64,000 nt of DNA from Medicago truncatula (GCF_003473485.1 NC_053048.1:30376755-30440754), one strand, 5' to 3'. Shown: positions 1 through 11,797, numbered from the stretch's first letter. Program-made: numbers and translations. The notes: generated by a model not told the origin, from the sequence alone.

Positions 1-185
1 TCTATATATACACACACATTTCTTTTTTCAAAATTACTTTATTTACACAAAAAAGATGTTTTTTAAAAGTGCTTTGTATATGGAGTACTCTTTAGAGAGA
101 AGATATTGGATGAGTCAAATGATCTAGAAAATCAGTGATACTTCTCCTACGAAGAGAAAATTCTGACAACATGAGTGCCAAGAAA

Positions 186-205
186 TGACGTAAGGGATTA
201 CATAG
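186..205. promoter_or_regulatory. isolated ocs/as-1-like palindrome at left edge
   Basis: TGACGTAAGGGATTACATAG is close to the ocs consensus TGACGTAAGCGCTTACGTCA and to the elements in front of the GST genes in this window. No GST gene follows it to the right. It may belong to a gene beyond the left edge or be a leftover of the array. Confidence 0.45.
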
Positions 206-809
206 CCGTAAGCAATGAGATAGAGATTTTTCCCATAAAAAATATACATTTAGAGAATTTTTTCAGCATATAAAAATATGCACATAGATAATTTATAAAA
301 AAAAAAAAAATAACAATAATTAGTCCATTCACACACTAATTATAGATTTAGCCTCGTTCGATAAACGCTTTAATTAAGTGGTTAAAGATTTTCCCTAAAA
401 ACAAAAGTGGTTAAAGATTTATCCTACAACTATTTAATTAACTTTCATGGAAACAACTTATTTATTTTTATAACATGTTTATTTATCTTTAATTGTCATA
501 TTTTATTAAATAAATGAGTTGTTCTATTTATATTTATAGGAGTATTTTACTATGTTACTGTTATGTTTAATTTCACATAAATGGGATAAGTCACGAGAAT
601 AAGAAAAAATTGTAGAATTATGATAAAAATGTTGCATTTGTTGAAGTTGTGATGAAATTGGATTTGTAATAAGAGAGGCTTTCTTCATCGTAAAAATAGT
701 GAAAAATGAAAATGTAACATTTCATATGCGATGTCAAAGGACAAAAATTTATCACCATTATTTAAAAGGAAAATGGTTTTTTTCTATACACATCTCGTTC
801 CAAAACTAG

Positions 810-813
<4 letters not shown>

Positions 814-875
<62 letters not shown>
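814..875. repeat. (TA)n microsatellite
   Basis: About 30 uninterrupted TA units, ending just before the solo LTR. It is likely to be length-variable between individuals. Confidence 0.95.
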
Positions 876-877
<2 letters not shown>

Positions 878-906
878 AACATTAAAATACATTTATTTAT
901 GGTATA

Positions 907-3900
907 TGTTATCATGGTTTTTGGGTGCCAAGCCATTAATTGGACTTGAACCTTTTGACCGTTGATATCTCTCTTTTTTCTTGGGAAGGGTAAAAGGAGA
1001 AAAACCCTTAAAAAGTTCTAGATTCGGGGGTCGTTTTCGCTAAGGGAAGGTGTTAGGCACCCGGAGCGATTATGGTACTCCATAAGAACCGTTCTCCTAA
1101 GTTTATTTCTACGCTTCATTTTTATTGCCTACTTATTGAAAGAAAAGAAGTTTTATACTTGAGTGAAGAATGGGGGTGAGAAGAAGTAGAATTTTGATTT
1201 TATTTCGGCTTGGAGGGGTTAAAGTCCCTTGCCTACGTACCGTTTTACGGGATCAAAACCGGCGTAGTTCTTGCTAAAAAGACTTGTTGTTTTTTGTTTT
1301 GGTTGTTTGATTTTAAATTTTGAAAATGATTTTGGAGAAAGGGATTGAGAGGCTTCATGAGCATTAGAGTATGAAAAAGTGAGGGTTTGTTTAGTGATTT
1401 TGCAAAAAAGGTCTAAATGATTAGATTTAGTTGAGAATTTTATTAAGAAAATAAAAGGTGAAAAGTTGTTGGAGTTTTGACTCCATTTTTATGAAAAATA
1501 TTTGAAGCGAGTTTGTTTGCATATTTTTTGGAAAAAAGTTGGATTTTCTCTAAGTGTTTAAACCTAAGCATTCATCTAACCATGCAATCATAGCCACATA
1601 TCTACGCATACAATCCTAGGCATACATCTAGGGTGAGTGTGTGTGTGCCGGTGCGTCATAGCGTCCATAGTCCATATTACAAAAATTACCTAAATACATT
1701 CTATGGCCTCTTTGCCAAGCTACAAACCAATGATAACAAATTACATCACCGAATGAATTAAAACTTGCAAAAATAAATGCTAAGCTAAAGAAAGTGGAGG
1801 AGATAGTGAAATGCTATGAAATGTATGGCACATGAAATGAAATGGTTAGTAATCATAAAGCACAAAATAGTAGGAAATAAACAAAAAGAAATTGCATAAG
1901 GATGGCAAAAAGAAAGTAATAAAGTGGTAAAAAACCTAAAATTTTTTGATATGATACCTAAATGTGCTTGTGACTCATAATCCTCACATCATGGCAATTT
2001 TGAAAGAGATTTTGTTTCAAGCTATGACATGAAATTAATAGAGACACATGCAAGCAAAGTATCACACCAAATTCATAGAGGAATTTGACACTTTATTTCT
2101 TAAGACAAACACTTGTTGCTTGCAAAACAAGAAATTTACAAAATCATATCCAAAAACAGCAAAAAAAGCACATGACCAGAGGCATATTCATCACAAGATT
2201 GGATATCATTTATTCATGTCACATATCAAAGTGTCAAGAACAAAAACATAACCAAAATAATACCAAAAGTGTAAAAACACATGGGAATTAATTCATGCCA
2301 TTTTACCATTTTTTTTACATGCAAAACACCATAGAAAATACCGAAAATATATCAAGAAACAACTAGGATTTTTAGGAATTTTTTTGTAAAAAAAATGTGA
2401 GCAAGCAACAGGTTCAGATAGCAAGAAAAACAGTGCAAATAGCAAGAAAAAAAAACAAAAACGTAGAAAAAACAAAGAATAAAGCCCAAGCCCAAAACCA
2501 CAGGATCCGGATGCACAGGGAGCGTTGGATTGATCCAGGGGGGGAAACCCTAGATCCAACGCTCAGGATTGAAGGGATTGGACCGGTCTTGAACCGGTCC
2601 GGTTCAGTTGCCTATATAAATGCACTAGCACCGGTTTTTTCATTTTTTGCAAACCCTTTCTCTCTCTAAACTTCTCTCTTCTCTCAGACCTCTCACCTCT
2701 CTCTAAACTCACCGCCGGTGAGGATGAAGCTACGGCGGAGACCTTGAAGGTCCGCCGGAAACTTCATCTTCTCCGGCGAGCCTATGCACTTTCCGGTGAC
2801 CTAATTTTCCAGAATTCAAAGATTTTCACATCAAACGATTCGTCCTTTAACCCTAAACACGAATCCAGCAAAGATTTTCTCAAACACAGCTTGAAACGAC
2901 GTAGATCTGAAAATCTTCGTGCGGTTTTGAAACTAATTTTTTTGATCTTTTTTGAAAGAAAACGTTTAGATCTTTAAGGATCTACATCGTTTCGTCGTTT
3001 ATCACTTCTCTGGTGCTTGTTCTTGCTTTCAAAACTTGGATCCTTATGGATCTAGGTTTTGGTGTTTACGGTTATGATTTTATCTTTGTGATTCTGGAAA
3101 TTTTAGATCTGTTTGTTCGTTTTCAAGCAGGTTTAACCGTGATTATAATTTTTTTAAAGAGAAAGATGAGTTTTACCCGAGTTTTGGTTGAAACTTTTGA
3201 TAGGGAAAATCTTCGGAAAACTTGAATGTTCTTTGACGAATCTTTGATTTTCTCTGGACCGAAAATAAATCGGTTTACCGGTTCTGTTTCTTCATCTTCT
3301 CCGATTCTTTCTCTACTTCTCTCTCTGTGATTACGTGCTTGAGCTTGCTTTTTGCTTCTTAGATCTGCGTGAGAGAATCCCTGTGATCAGTGCTTGAGCT
3401 TGCTTCAATGTGAGCTCGCACTTAGAATTGCAGGAGAATCTTCAATCCAGTGATGAAGATTCACACGAATCTCTGAGGATTGATGTGAAATTCGTTGATT
3501 TCTGATGAACTTTTGAGTTTCTGGAAACGGTTAGGGTTTTGTGTTCTTGGTGTTCTTGAGGAATTCTGGGGAAATTTTCTGTTTTTGATTCAATTGCTGA
3601 GAGAGAAAAAATTGGATTTGTGTTTTTTGAGTTGGCGTGTGATTAATGGATCTCTTGTTGACTTGTACAGTAAATGCGCCTTTTATAGGCTGCCATGTGT
3701 GCTTCTAAACCAATGAGAAAATGACACCTGTCTTGGACTTAAGGACCTTGTTGCAAAAAGGAAAAATAAAAGGACTAAACTGCAATAATAATAAAAAAGG
3801 ACTGAAATGGAATTTTCAAATATTTTGGACTAAAATGCAATTTTAAAAAAAGAGTTCTGGACTGAAAAGCAATTTTGGACCTCTTTGAAGACCAAAATGC

Positions 3901-4425
3901 AAAAATAAAAATAAAATTGAAATAAAATTGGTAACCTGACAAAACGTAAAGTGAAACCTAAAATAAAATCAACAAAAGGACTAAAACGAACCAAAAACTG
4001 ACATGAGGTATTTCAAAATACCTCCCTGTCAAAATTTTGACAGGAAAAGACCAAAATGCCCCTAGGGACTAAACTGACTCAGATGCAACTTTTTTGAAAT
4101 GATTTTTAAACAAAGACTCAATAATGATTTGTACAGACAAATTGAAAAGACCCAGAGGCAAACACAGGGACTAAAATGGGTTCCACTGCAGGAAATGACC
4201 AAAATACCCTTTTTGCATGGTTTTTGAAATAAAATGCAAGAAAAGTAATGCGACGTTTCAGAAAGTTCTTAAATGACTTGTAATGCAGGAAAAGACAGAC
4301 AGAGGCAGTAAAATACGTTTAAAAGAGAGTAAAGATTCAGAGTAAAATAATAGAGAATTGACAAATATCAGTGTTAGAAAAGAAATTTGGACGAGTATTT
4401 TTAGGTCCAAAATCAGGGTATAACA
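907..4425 (-). mobile_element. Ogre/Tat-type Ty3-gypsy solo LTR (about 3.5 kb)
   Basis: The segment starts TG and ends CA and is flanked by a perfect 5-bp target duplication GTATA (902-906 and 4426-4430). Read on the minus strand it opens TGTTATACCCTGATTTTGG, like the LTRs at 47-58 kb, which open TGTCATACCCC. Both LTR types share a conserved far end with a TTCGGGGGT...AAGGGAAGGT motif (1023-1050 here). A sense TATA box CTATAAAAGG lies on the minus strand at 3679-3688, and a second TATA-like box faces it on the plus strand at 2612-2621. No internal region or second LTR is present, so this is a solo LTR left by LTR-LTR recombination. It is clearly older than the tandem element at 47 kb because the two sequences are only distantly alike. 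The small frames inside are not genes. Confidence 0.85.
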
Positions 4426-4439
4426 GTATAGACTAATGA

Positions 4440-5567
4440 CTTATATTTCGATACAACAAAATTAACCTTACAACAAATAAATGACAAAGTTCATGATGAT
4501 AGGCTTGTTTGGACGAAGGAAAACAATTGTGAGTATTCTCTTAGAAGTGCATATAAAATGTGTATGCAAGAATTACTCGATGTTAATCATTTTAAGGCAT
4601 AAGGACATTGGGATCTGATCTGGAAGCTTAAAATTCCTTCCAAGGTGAAGAACTTCATATGGCGTGTTTGTCGCAACACTTTACCAACACATTTACGCCT
4701 TAAAGACAAAGGGGTTAATTGTGACCCGACGTATGCTTTATCCAATCTGGTGGAGGAAGACAGTTTTCACCTTTTCTTTTGTTGCCCTATAGCAGCTGCA
4801 ATATTTGGAGAATGTGTGATTTCGTTAATACTGCGAATAATGTGATAAATCAAGGCCAGGATTGTGCAAGTGATATTTTCCAATTGTTGCAGGTGTTACA
4901 TGGTTATGAGGCAGCGTTGTTCTGCTGCATTCTTTGGAGTATTTGGAAGCAACAGAACAACAAGGTTTGGAATGATGTGATTGAAGCGCATGTTGCTGTT
5001 CTGGATCGTGCAAAAGTACTTTTACAAGACTGGAGAGCAGCTAAATTCTATCAGCAACAACCTTCAAGGATACAAAATAACGCTGATACTTCAAAGTGGA
5101 AGAAACCAGCTGTAGGTCGATATAAATGCAATATCGACGCCTCTTTCTCTAAGCACTTAAATAAGGTGGGTATAAGAATGTGTATAAGAGACAACACATG
5201 TACGTTTGTCTTAGCTAAAACTGAATGGTTTAGTCCGATATGTGAAGTTCATATACGAAAAGCTCTTGGTTTATTATCTGCTCTAGAATGGGTTCACGAG
5301 CTTAATCTTGGTCCTATGAATTTTGAGATGGATTCGGAAAAGGTTGTTGATAATTTCTTATCGACAGATCATGATGCAATTGAATTCAAAAATATCATTC
5401 AAAATTGTCAATCTCTTTTTAGGAATTATTATGAAAACTCTAAGGTAGAGTTTGTACGGAGACAAGCAAATGAGGCAGCTCACATTTTAGTTAAGGCGGC
5501 TACATTGTCAACTAGTTTCCAGATATTATATGTAATACCTGATTGTATTGAGCACATTCAAAAGTGA
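4440..5567 (+). mobile_element. LINE (non-LTR) 3' remnant: zf-RVT and RNase H-like domains
   Basis: The translation resembles the C-terminal part of plant L1-type LINE ORF2. A zinc-binding zf-RVT region has IWKLKIPSKVKNFIWRV and a CCP motif (about 4615-4800), followed by an RNase H-like domain (RVT_3) with CNIDASF, FEMDSEKVV and a final ANEAAH motif (about 5090-5520). The reverse transcriptase itself is missing. An in-frame TAA at 4600-4602 and a frame change near 4790-4830 show it is broken. The longest intact frame is 262 codons (4779-5567) and covers the RNase H part. The usual acidic residue between the two conserved aspartates looks altered (ICEVHIRKALG). It lies directly next to the solo LTR target duplication. 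Such frames are often annotated as 'ribonuclease H protein'; I regard it as a dead LINE piece. Confidence 0.8.
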
Positions 5568-7050
5568 CAAGTATAAAATAAGAAAGAAAAGTCAAAAGTG
5601 AGTCTTTTCGTGGAAATTAAGTCCACAAAAGCAAAACACATTCAAACTACTATGCGAAAAAAAGAAAGAATAATTCTACGATTATAATCAATATTATGAA
5701 TGAGAGTTCTATCATAAAGAAAAATTCAAATGTGAATCTGATAATTATTGTCCTATGTGTATGGAAAAGTACTTCCACGTTGTTGGAACATAATTTGGTC
5801 TTGGAAAATTGAATTGCGTGCTTTCAATTTCAAAGGATGCTCACCACCCAAACAAACACGTTAAAAGAGCGAAGACTTCTTAACTCGATTTGTTTCTTTT
5901 CCTTTCTTTCAATTCCTCAGCTGGGAAACATAAAAAAGAAAAAAAAGATAAAGATAAAATCTACAATTAATCAAATGAGTTTTGAGAAGGATTTTTTTGT
6001 TGAGTGAGATTAAAATGATTTTGGTTGAATGAGATGAAAGTTCTGAAAATTGGTAATCAGATTTTGAGAATTAGTTGGATTTTTGTTTAATGGGTTTTAT
6101 TTTGAAAAAAAATTGAGAACATTATAAAATGGAAAAAAATCTGAAAAATTAATACTTCAAACTTGAGATTTATAGAGATTTGATGTAATCTATGTCTTAC
6201 TTGATTGTAGAAATAATGGGAAGAGGGGTTGTTTCAAGAAAATGATAGAGTTTATTGAGATGATTAAGAAAATGACGATTGTTGTTAACAAATTTTTAGG
6301 TTTTTGTCATGAAGGTCATATTGTTGAAGATGATGAAGACGTTGGAGATCATCTTATTTCAATTTAGTCCATAATACCACATCACACGATCCTAAGTCAT
6401 GAACCATTATGACATCGAGCTGCACATACAGGGACCAAACTGGTTGCTTTTCCATATTATTTACTTTCAATTTGGTCTCTACGACACATCATTCATTTTG
6501 TTCAGATTTCATGACTTCAAGCCACTTCTCAGATTCAGGACTAGTATTGGTAAGTCAGAGGCTCATCTTGCTCCATAAACAATGCATCAGTTTGTTCTGA
6601 TGTAAGAAAACCATATCTCTCGGGTTCTTGACATATCATGTTTGACCTACGTGGTTCTTGTGTTATTGTTTAAATTATTACCATGACTAACTTCATGATC
6701 CTTCTAAACCATTACCCTCTTTTGGGATTTTGCCTTTTCTACCACGAAAGGCTAAAAAAATGGATAAAATAATGACAAAATGAATAAAAATGACCTTTAA
6801 TGACAAAAAAATATTTTAATACGAGATCCTTACTAAAGTTCAAAGATCAATACTTTTTTAAAAAATAAAACAAAAAGAGAAGTCAAGGGATCGATTGAGT
6901 GATCAAAGGACAAATACACACATGGATATACTTAAGAGACATTTTATATTCTAATTTTATAAAGGATTTGGATTGAGCTTTAATTGTTTTATATTATAAA
7001 ATGATGAAATAATATTCCATTGATTACATAAAAATGAGAAGAAATAAAAT
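5568..7050. other. intergenic, AT-rich
   Basis: No protein-like frame is seen. Near the right end a TATAAA at 6995-7000 lies about 50 bp before the NCR start and is its likely core promoter. Confidence 0.5.
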
Positions 7051-7242
7051 ATGGGTACAATTCACAAGTTTTTATATGCTATGATCCTATTTATTCATAT
7101 AACTCTTGTTGTAAGTGGAAACTTTTTTGAATTCTTTCACAAGTGCACTCAGGACAGTGATTGTCCATCTCTTTTATGTAGAAACAAGTCTGAATTACCA
7201 AAATGTATTGCTGGGTTCATGTGTCGTTGTCCTAATGTTTAG
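7051..7242 (+). CDS. NCR: nodule-specific cysteine-rich (NCR-type, late-nodulin) secreted peptide
   Basis: A 63-residue precursor. Residues 1-23 form a signal peptide of the late-nodulin type (KFLYAMILFIHITLVVSG). The mature part of about 40 residues has six cysteines at 32, 38, 43, 52, 58 and 60, spaced C-x5-C-x4-C-x8-C-x5-C-x1-C, with the DCP after the second cysteine and the closing CxC that are common in the family. Estimated mature net charge is about +1, so near neutral. Known NCR peptides are made in infected nodule cells, go through the secretory path to the symbiosome and push rhizobia into terminal differentiation. Most NCR genes have an intron after the signal exon; here the frame is continuous, although a GTAAGT occurs at the signal/mature junction. 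A TATA box at 6995-7000 fits the start used. It is unrelated to the nearby GST genes. Family assignment is by pattern; expression is unknown. Confidence 0.8.
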   Translation: MGTIHKFLYAMILFIHITLVVSGNFFEFFHKCTQDSDCPSLLCRNKSELPKCIAGFMCRCPNV

Positions 7243-8474
7243 TAGGTTAGTAAAGGAAATATGATTCTATAATGTTCCCTCAAAAAATGATTCTATAATG
7301 TAATCATTTATCATTTATTCTAGTTTTTTGATACAGCATATTTATCCTTTATCTATAGTCCTACATTTCGCAAGTGAACATATATTATCAAGCATTTTAA
7401 TGGTATTATCATTTTCTATTATGCATACAATTATAAGCACACAACTAATGAATCTATTAGATATTCATTTTCTTTATAATAAAAGAAATAAAATACAGCA
7501 GCTACATTCATTATCAATTGATCATGTTTATCGGACCTAAGCATCAACAAATGGACCACAACATTATTATATTTTAATAAGACCAAAACCTACGGTTGAT
7601 TGTAGCCGACAAAATAATAATAAAAAAAAATCTGACACTAAATCCGAGTCGTCCTTTGTTTTTCGCTCGCCCCAATTTATCGAATGAATTTTGCGCTTCT
7701 TTTCATTTGTTCCCCGCCAAAACTAAGTAACCATGCCTCAATGTCTCTGCAGCATCCTTCTAAAATCTTGGAGTACCTTATGACAGAATAATAGTACAGA
7801 ACAAACATTATTTGAAAAAAATATAACAAGTTTTTTTAAGCATTTTTTATTCTTTTTGGATAATCAGTGTAACAAACCAACATTATTTGGATACAACTAA
7901 GGAAGCATTTTATTAAAGTACTATTTTTCATTGTCAAAAAAAATTATGTTGAGTTTTTGGCTTTTTTTTACTCTCTTTTGCATGTTTATACTCTTACAAG
8001 GTGCACTTAGACATTATACGTGCACTTCAAGTAATTGACATAACCAAAAATTTCTTTAATTTTATTTGTTATTTTTATCCCTCTTATTTTATGAATCTTG
8101 TTCTTTTCTTGCACCAAATTACGACTCATATCTCGTTACTGTGAAGAGAATCATTGTTTTATTAATTTTCCTTTATTGTTACTTTATCCTTGGACTCATA
8201 TTCAGACTCTCACATCTCACGTTATACTTTGTTTTTGTTCTTTTGGAAAGATTAGAATATTTGTCAGTTAAATTACTCTTCTTGTATCTATAAGACACAC
8301 ATTCTATTATGATGTTAAAATATACAGATAAACGAGACTGACGCGGTCTCAATCGTAATTAAAATAAAAGTCGCGGAGACCTCTAAAACTTTTATATTTC
8401 GGGCTGATTTTTTTTTAACTATGATTCATACATTAGTTGCGAAAGTCAAGAGAGTGTTGCAAGGCTATGGTGTG
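7243..8474. other. intergenic, AT-rich, upstream of GST-A
   Basis: No protein-like frame. From about 8255 on, the sequence is duplicated upstream of the GST pseudogene (12.73-13.37 kb). I see no ocs-like palindrome here, unlike most GST promoters in the window. Confidence 0.5.
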
Positions 8475-9336
8475 ATGGCTGCATCTGAGGAAGAAGTGAA
8501 GCTTTTAGGTTCTGTGGGAAGCCCATTTGTTATTCGAGTTCAAATTGCCTTGGAATTGAAGGGTATTGAATACAAATATTCGGAAGAAAAATTGGGTAAC
8601 TTGAGTGAAACGCTTCTCAAATACAATCCAGTTTACAGGATGGTTCCTGTTTTTGTTCATAATGGAAATCCCATCTCAGAGTCTCGTGTGATTCTTGAGT
8701 ACATCGATGAGACTTGGAAACAAAATCCTATCTTGCCTTCTGATCCTTATCAAAGAGCCTTGGCTCGTTTCTGGTCTAAGTTCATTGATGACAAGGTAAG
8801 TAACTCTAGTCTCTTCATGAAATTATGTTGCTTATGAACTATAAAGCATCGACGCTTCTGATTGAAGGCATGTCTGGTGTTCGTCACATGCCAGTGTCTA
8901 TTATGACATCTGTCATATGTAAGTGTTAGTATCATGTTTTATATCTTTCTAATTATTTTCTGATGTATATTAATTTAATTTGTGAAATCAGTGTGTGGCT
9001 GCTGCATGGATGTCGGTTTTTATGCCTGATAAGAAAGAACGCGAGAAAGCTAGTGAAGAACTATTGAAGGCTCTACAGTTTCTTGAGAATGAGTTAAAGG
9101 ACAAATTCTTTGGAGGACAAGAAATCGGCTTTGTGGATATTGCCGCTCTCTTCATCCCTTTATTCCAAGAAGTAGCAGAGTTGCAGTTGTTCACAAGGGA
9201 GAAATTTCCAAAGCTATACAAATGGAGTAAAGAATTTAACAACCATCCAATAGTCAAGGAAATTATGCCTTCAAAAGATCAACAATTTGCATATTTCAAA
9301 GCTCGCGCTGAAAGCCTTGCTGCTGCATCAAAATAG
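8475..9336 (+). CDS. GSTU: tau-class glutathione S-transferase (GST-A)
   Basis: Two exons: 8475-8795 (107 codons) and 8992-9336, joined across a GT-AG phase-0 intron of 196 bp, giving 221 aa, normal for tau GSTs. The N-terminal thioredoxin-like domain has the SPFVIRV active-site motif (likely catalytic Ser16) and the glutathione-binding [11 protein letters not shown] (Glu69-Ser70). The helical C-terminal domain holds [14 protein letters not shown]. The enzyme should join glutathione to electrophilic substrates in the cytosol. I chose the ATG at 8475 because it gives the same N-terminus as the paralogues; an in-frame ATG at 8421 would add 18 unlike residues. AATAAA at 9396-9401 is a likely poly(A) signal. 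It converges on GST-B. Its Ser-after-Tyr in KYSEEKLG differs from KYVEEKLG in D, E and F. No ocs element was seen upstream. Confidence 0.93.
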
Positions 9337-9479
9337 AGTTATTAGTTGTTTGAATTTCATTTCAAATGGAATATAATCTATGATTTCTCATGTGTAATAA
9401 AGATCCTGAAGTATTATTGTCACTCACTATTTTAATCAATGAAAGACTGTTGCAAGTTTAAAAAAAAAAAAAAGGTTTT

Positions 9480-9788
9480 TGGTTTTCAGTTGAGTTCAAT
9501 GTTTCCTCGTGAAGGGGCAACTCAAATGTCGCAATTAGGCAACTAGGGACGGATTGCAATAAAGGAAGAATTTCCAACACATCCCCTCATGATTGGACCC
9601 AATAGGCCTGAAGCATGGCAATGTGGAATCCCAATGGTAGGTCTTGGATAGGCTCTGATACCATCGTAGAGTAGAAATTGTCGATGGGCCTAACACAACC
9701 TCACAAAACCGGCTTGTGAGGTGAGGATTTCCCCCACTTATAAACAGATTGTTAGACCATCTCTTATCCGTTGTGAGACTCTTTAACA
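9480..9788 (-). mobile_element. TRIM-like short LTR element fragment
   Basis: Read on the minus strand, a short LTR of about 125 bp (9788 to about 9664, opening TGTTAAAGAGTC) is followed directly by a tRNA-Met-type primer site, TGGTATCAGAGCC (9663-9651), and then a non-coding internal stretch. The second LTR was not seen, so this is a partial fossil. Size and layout fit terminal-repeat retrotransposons in miniature. It lies between the convergent GST-A and GST-B genes. Confidence 0.65.
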
Positions 9789-9884
9789 TATTTTGATTTC
9801 TGATCATAGTTAATAAGACTAAAATCAGTCACTACCTTCCATTAGTTGAAACATTCGCTTGATTATGAAGAATATAGTGGATAT

Positions 9885-10087
9885 TGTTAAAGTTAAGAAT
9901 CTTTAGATATTCCTTTGATTATACAACTTCCTAGATTGATTGTATAACTCCTAGAGTATTTAACTTCCTAGGCTAGTGCTTACTAATTAAGCATTCAATG
10001 CACTTATTGTAAAACCATTATAAATACAAGTTGTGTGATCTCATTATAGACGCACAGAGAGCTTACACGGATTTCACATATTTTACA
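9885..10087. mobile_element. Copia-like solo LTR, 203 bp
   Basis: It starts TGTTAAAG and ends TTTTACA and is flanked by a perfect 5-bp duplication GATAT (9880-9884 and 10088-10092). A TATAAATA box lies near 10019-10027. No internal region is present. Short length and base composition suggest a Copia-type LTR. Confidence 0.75.
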
Positions 10088-10406
10088 GATATAATATGTA
10101 AATCATGTAGCCTAGTTTCATACAGGGGAACAAGTTAATTTGGATTTAGGGTTAGGACAAATTTTGCATATAAAAAATCAGATTACAAAAGAATTTACAT
10201 ATCTTTGTTATCCGAAACAAAAGTTGATTACAAGCATTGCAAAATCAGAGCTATGACAACAATATCCTTAGATTTCACATGGAGAAATCTCACATTATAA
10301 AATATTATTCAGAAATGAAATCCTAACAACAAGAACTCAATAACAGATAAGAATTCATAAACATAAAATTCTGACTCTCGATATTCTATATCAGCAGTAC
10401 ATTGAT

Positions 10407-11506
10407 CTATTTTGAAGCAGCAAGAAGGCTCTCATAGCGACCTTTAAAAAAGGCGAAAAGAGGCTCTCTTGGAGGAATAGTTTCCTTCACAACAGGATGG
10501 TCAAGAAATTCTTGACTCCAATTGTAAAGCTTTGGAAACTTTTCAGCTGTGAACAATTGCAACCCTATTATGTCTTGAACTAGAGGGATCCAGAATGCTA
10601 CGAAAACAGCAGCAATATCCACAAAGTTAAACTCTTCTCCTCCAAAGTACTTACCCTTCAGCTCATTCTGAAGAAACTGAAGAGCCTCAGTTGTTTCTTC
10701 GACATTCTTCTCGCGCTCTTTCTCATCAAGTGTAAAAACGGATTTGGATGATGCGGACACAATCTGATCAATTCACAAATTGAAACATTTGATTAGTACT
10801 TATGCTAGAAAACTTAAATAACCATCACAAAATACAAACACTTACTCCCCAATGTTATATACATGTTTTAAAGCTAAGTTTTTCACAAACTAAGAAATGG
10901 TTTTGATTAATAAGAAAATTTTAAATATATTCTTACCTTCTTATCGACGTAATAACCAAAAATAGATAAAAATGAATAATTTTCTATGAACACGACAATT
11001 AAAAAGAAACAACAATAGGGAGCAACGGTTTAAATAAAGACTTGCGACAGCTATCTAGCTTGTGACATAATGGTTGCATCAGTTATATCTAACCGCGATT
11101 CTACGCAATATTAAGGATCGCAACACGAAGACAACGTGTTATAGGAAGTACATATACTAAAAAAAATACTAAAAGAAGAAGTTACCTTGTCATCGATGAA
11201 TTTCGACCAAAATCGAGCCAAGGCTCTTTGGTGTGGATCAGTTGGCAAAATGGGGTTTTGCTTCCAAACCTCATCAATGTACTCAAGAATCACAAGAGAT
11301 TCTGAAATGGGCTTATCATTGTGAACAAAAACTGGAACCTTCTTATGAACTGGATTATATTTAAGAAGAAGTTCACTCTTTGTGGCCAAATTTTCTTCAA
11401 GAAATTCATATTCAATTCCCTTCAACTTTAGAGCAATCTGTACCCTGCACACAAATGGGCTTCCAGTAGCTCCCAAAAGTTTCACATGTTCCTGATTTGT
11501 AGCCAT
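10407..11506 (-). CDS. GSTU: tau-class glutathione S-transferase (GST-B)
   Basis: Exon 1 is 11506-11186 (107 codons) and exon 2 is 10763-10407, with a 422-bp GT-AG phase-0 intron; 225 aa. It is of the minus-strand type: [12 protein letters not shown], then SPFVCRV with likely catalytic Ser16 and an extra cysteine, then [11 protein letters not shown] (Glu69-Ser70) for glutathione binding. The C-terminal domain has [27 protein letters not shown] features, and the protein ends LLAASK. The sequence looks very like the auxin- and heavy-metal-induced soybean GH2/4 - HSP26-A proteins as I remember them. A TATA box CTATAAAAGG lies at 11594-11585 and an ocs element at 11716-11735. Its closest paralogue in the window is GST-C. 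Confidence 0.93.
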
Positions 11507-11715
11507 TGCAACACTTAAATTTTCTATGACTTTGATAATTGGTATAATAATTTGTTTTGATGTTTGAGTCCTAAGGTTTTGTGGCCTTTTATAGAGTTTG
11601 GAATGTTAATTTAGTAATTTTCAATATAGATATACACATGAGGTGAGAATAATCCGTACACTAAAATAAAAGGGAAAATGATGATGCCTTCCTTATCAAG
11701 ATAATGGAGAATAAG

Positions 11716-11735
11716 TGATGTAAGAGGTTACAACA
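11716..11735 (-). promoter_or_regulatory. ocs/as-1-like element of GST-B
   Basis: TGATGTAAGAGGTTACAACA is an imperfect 20-bp palindrome matching the ocs consensus at most positions. It lies about 120 bp upstream of the GST-B TATA box (11585-11594). In known GST promoters such elements bind TGA-type bZIP factors. Confidence 0.75.
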
Positions 11736-11736
11736 G

Positions 11737-11738
<2 letters not shown>

Positions 11739-11793
<55 letters not shown>
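11739..11793. repeat. (AT)n microsatellite
   Basis: About 27 AT units, starting three bases after the GST-B ocs element. Confidence 0.95.

Positions 11794-11797
<4 letters not shown>

Larger units (their letters stand above)
1..901. other. AT-rich left flank, no gene seen
   Basis: No open frame here resembles a protein. The stretch is AT-rich with a short poly(A) near 298-310. It holds an ocs-like palindrome and a long TA microsatellite, listed separately. The 72-aa frame that spans the TA run is a by-product of the microsatellite. Confidence 0.6.

Noticed and set aside
731-949. 72-codon frame with (YI)n
   Set aside because: It is created by the TA microsatellite and runs into the solo LTR.
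2293-3716. Frames of 70-90 codons between 2.3 and 3.7 kb
   Set aside because: They fall inside the solo LTR and have no family likeness.
4825-5013. 62-codon minus-strand frame
   Set aside because: It is antisense to the LINE RNase H region, which explains the sequence better.
8421-8474. Upstream in-frame starts for GST-A (8421), GST-E (23259), GST-H (32200) and GST-I (35761)
   Set aside because: The extra residues differ between genes and come from leader or MITE sequence, while the downstream ATGs give one common N-terminus.
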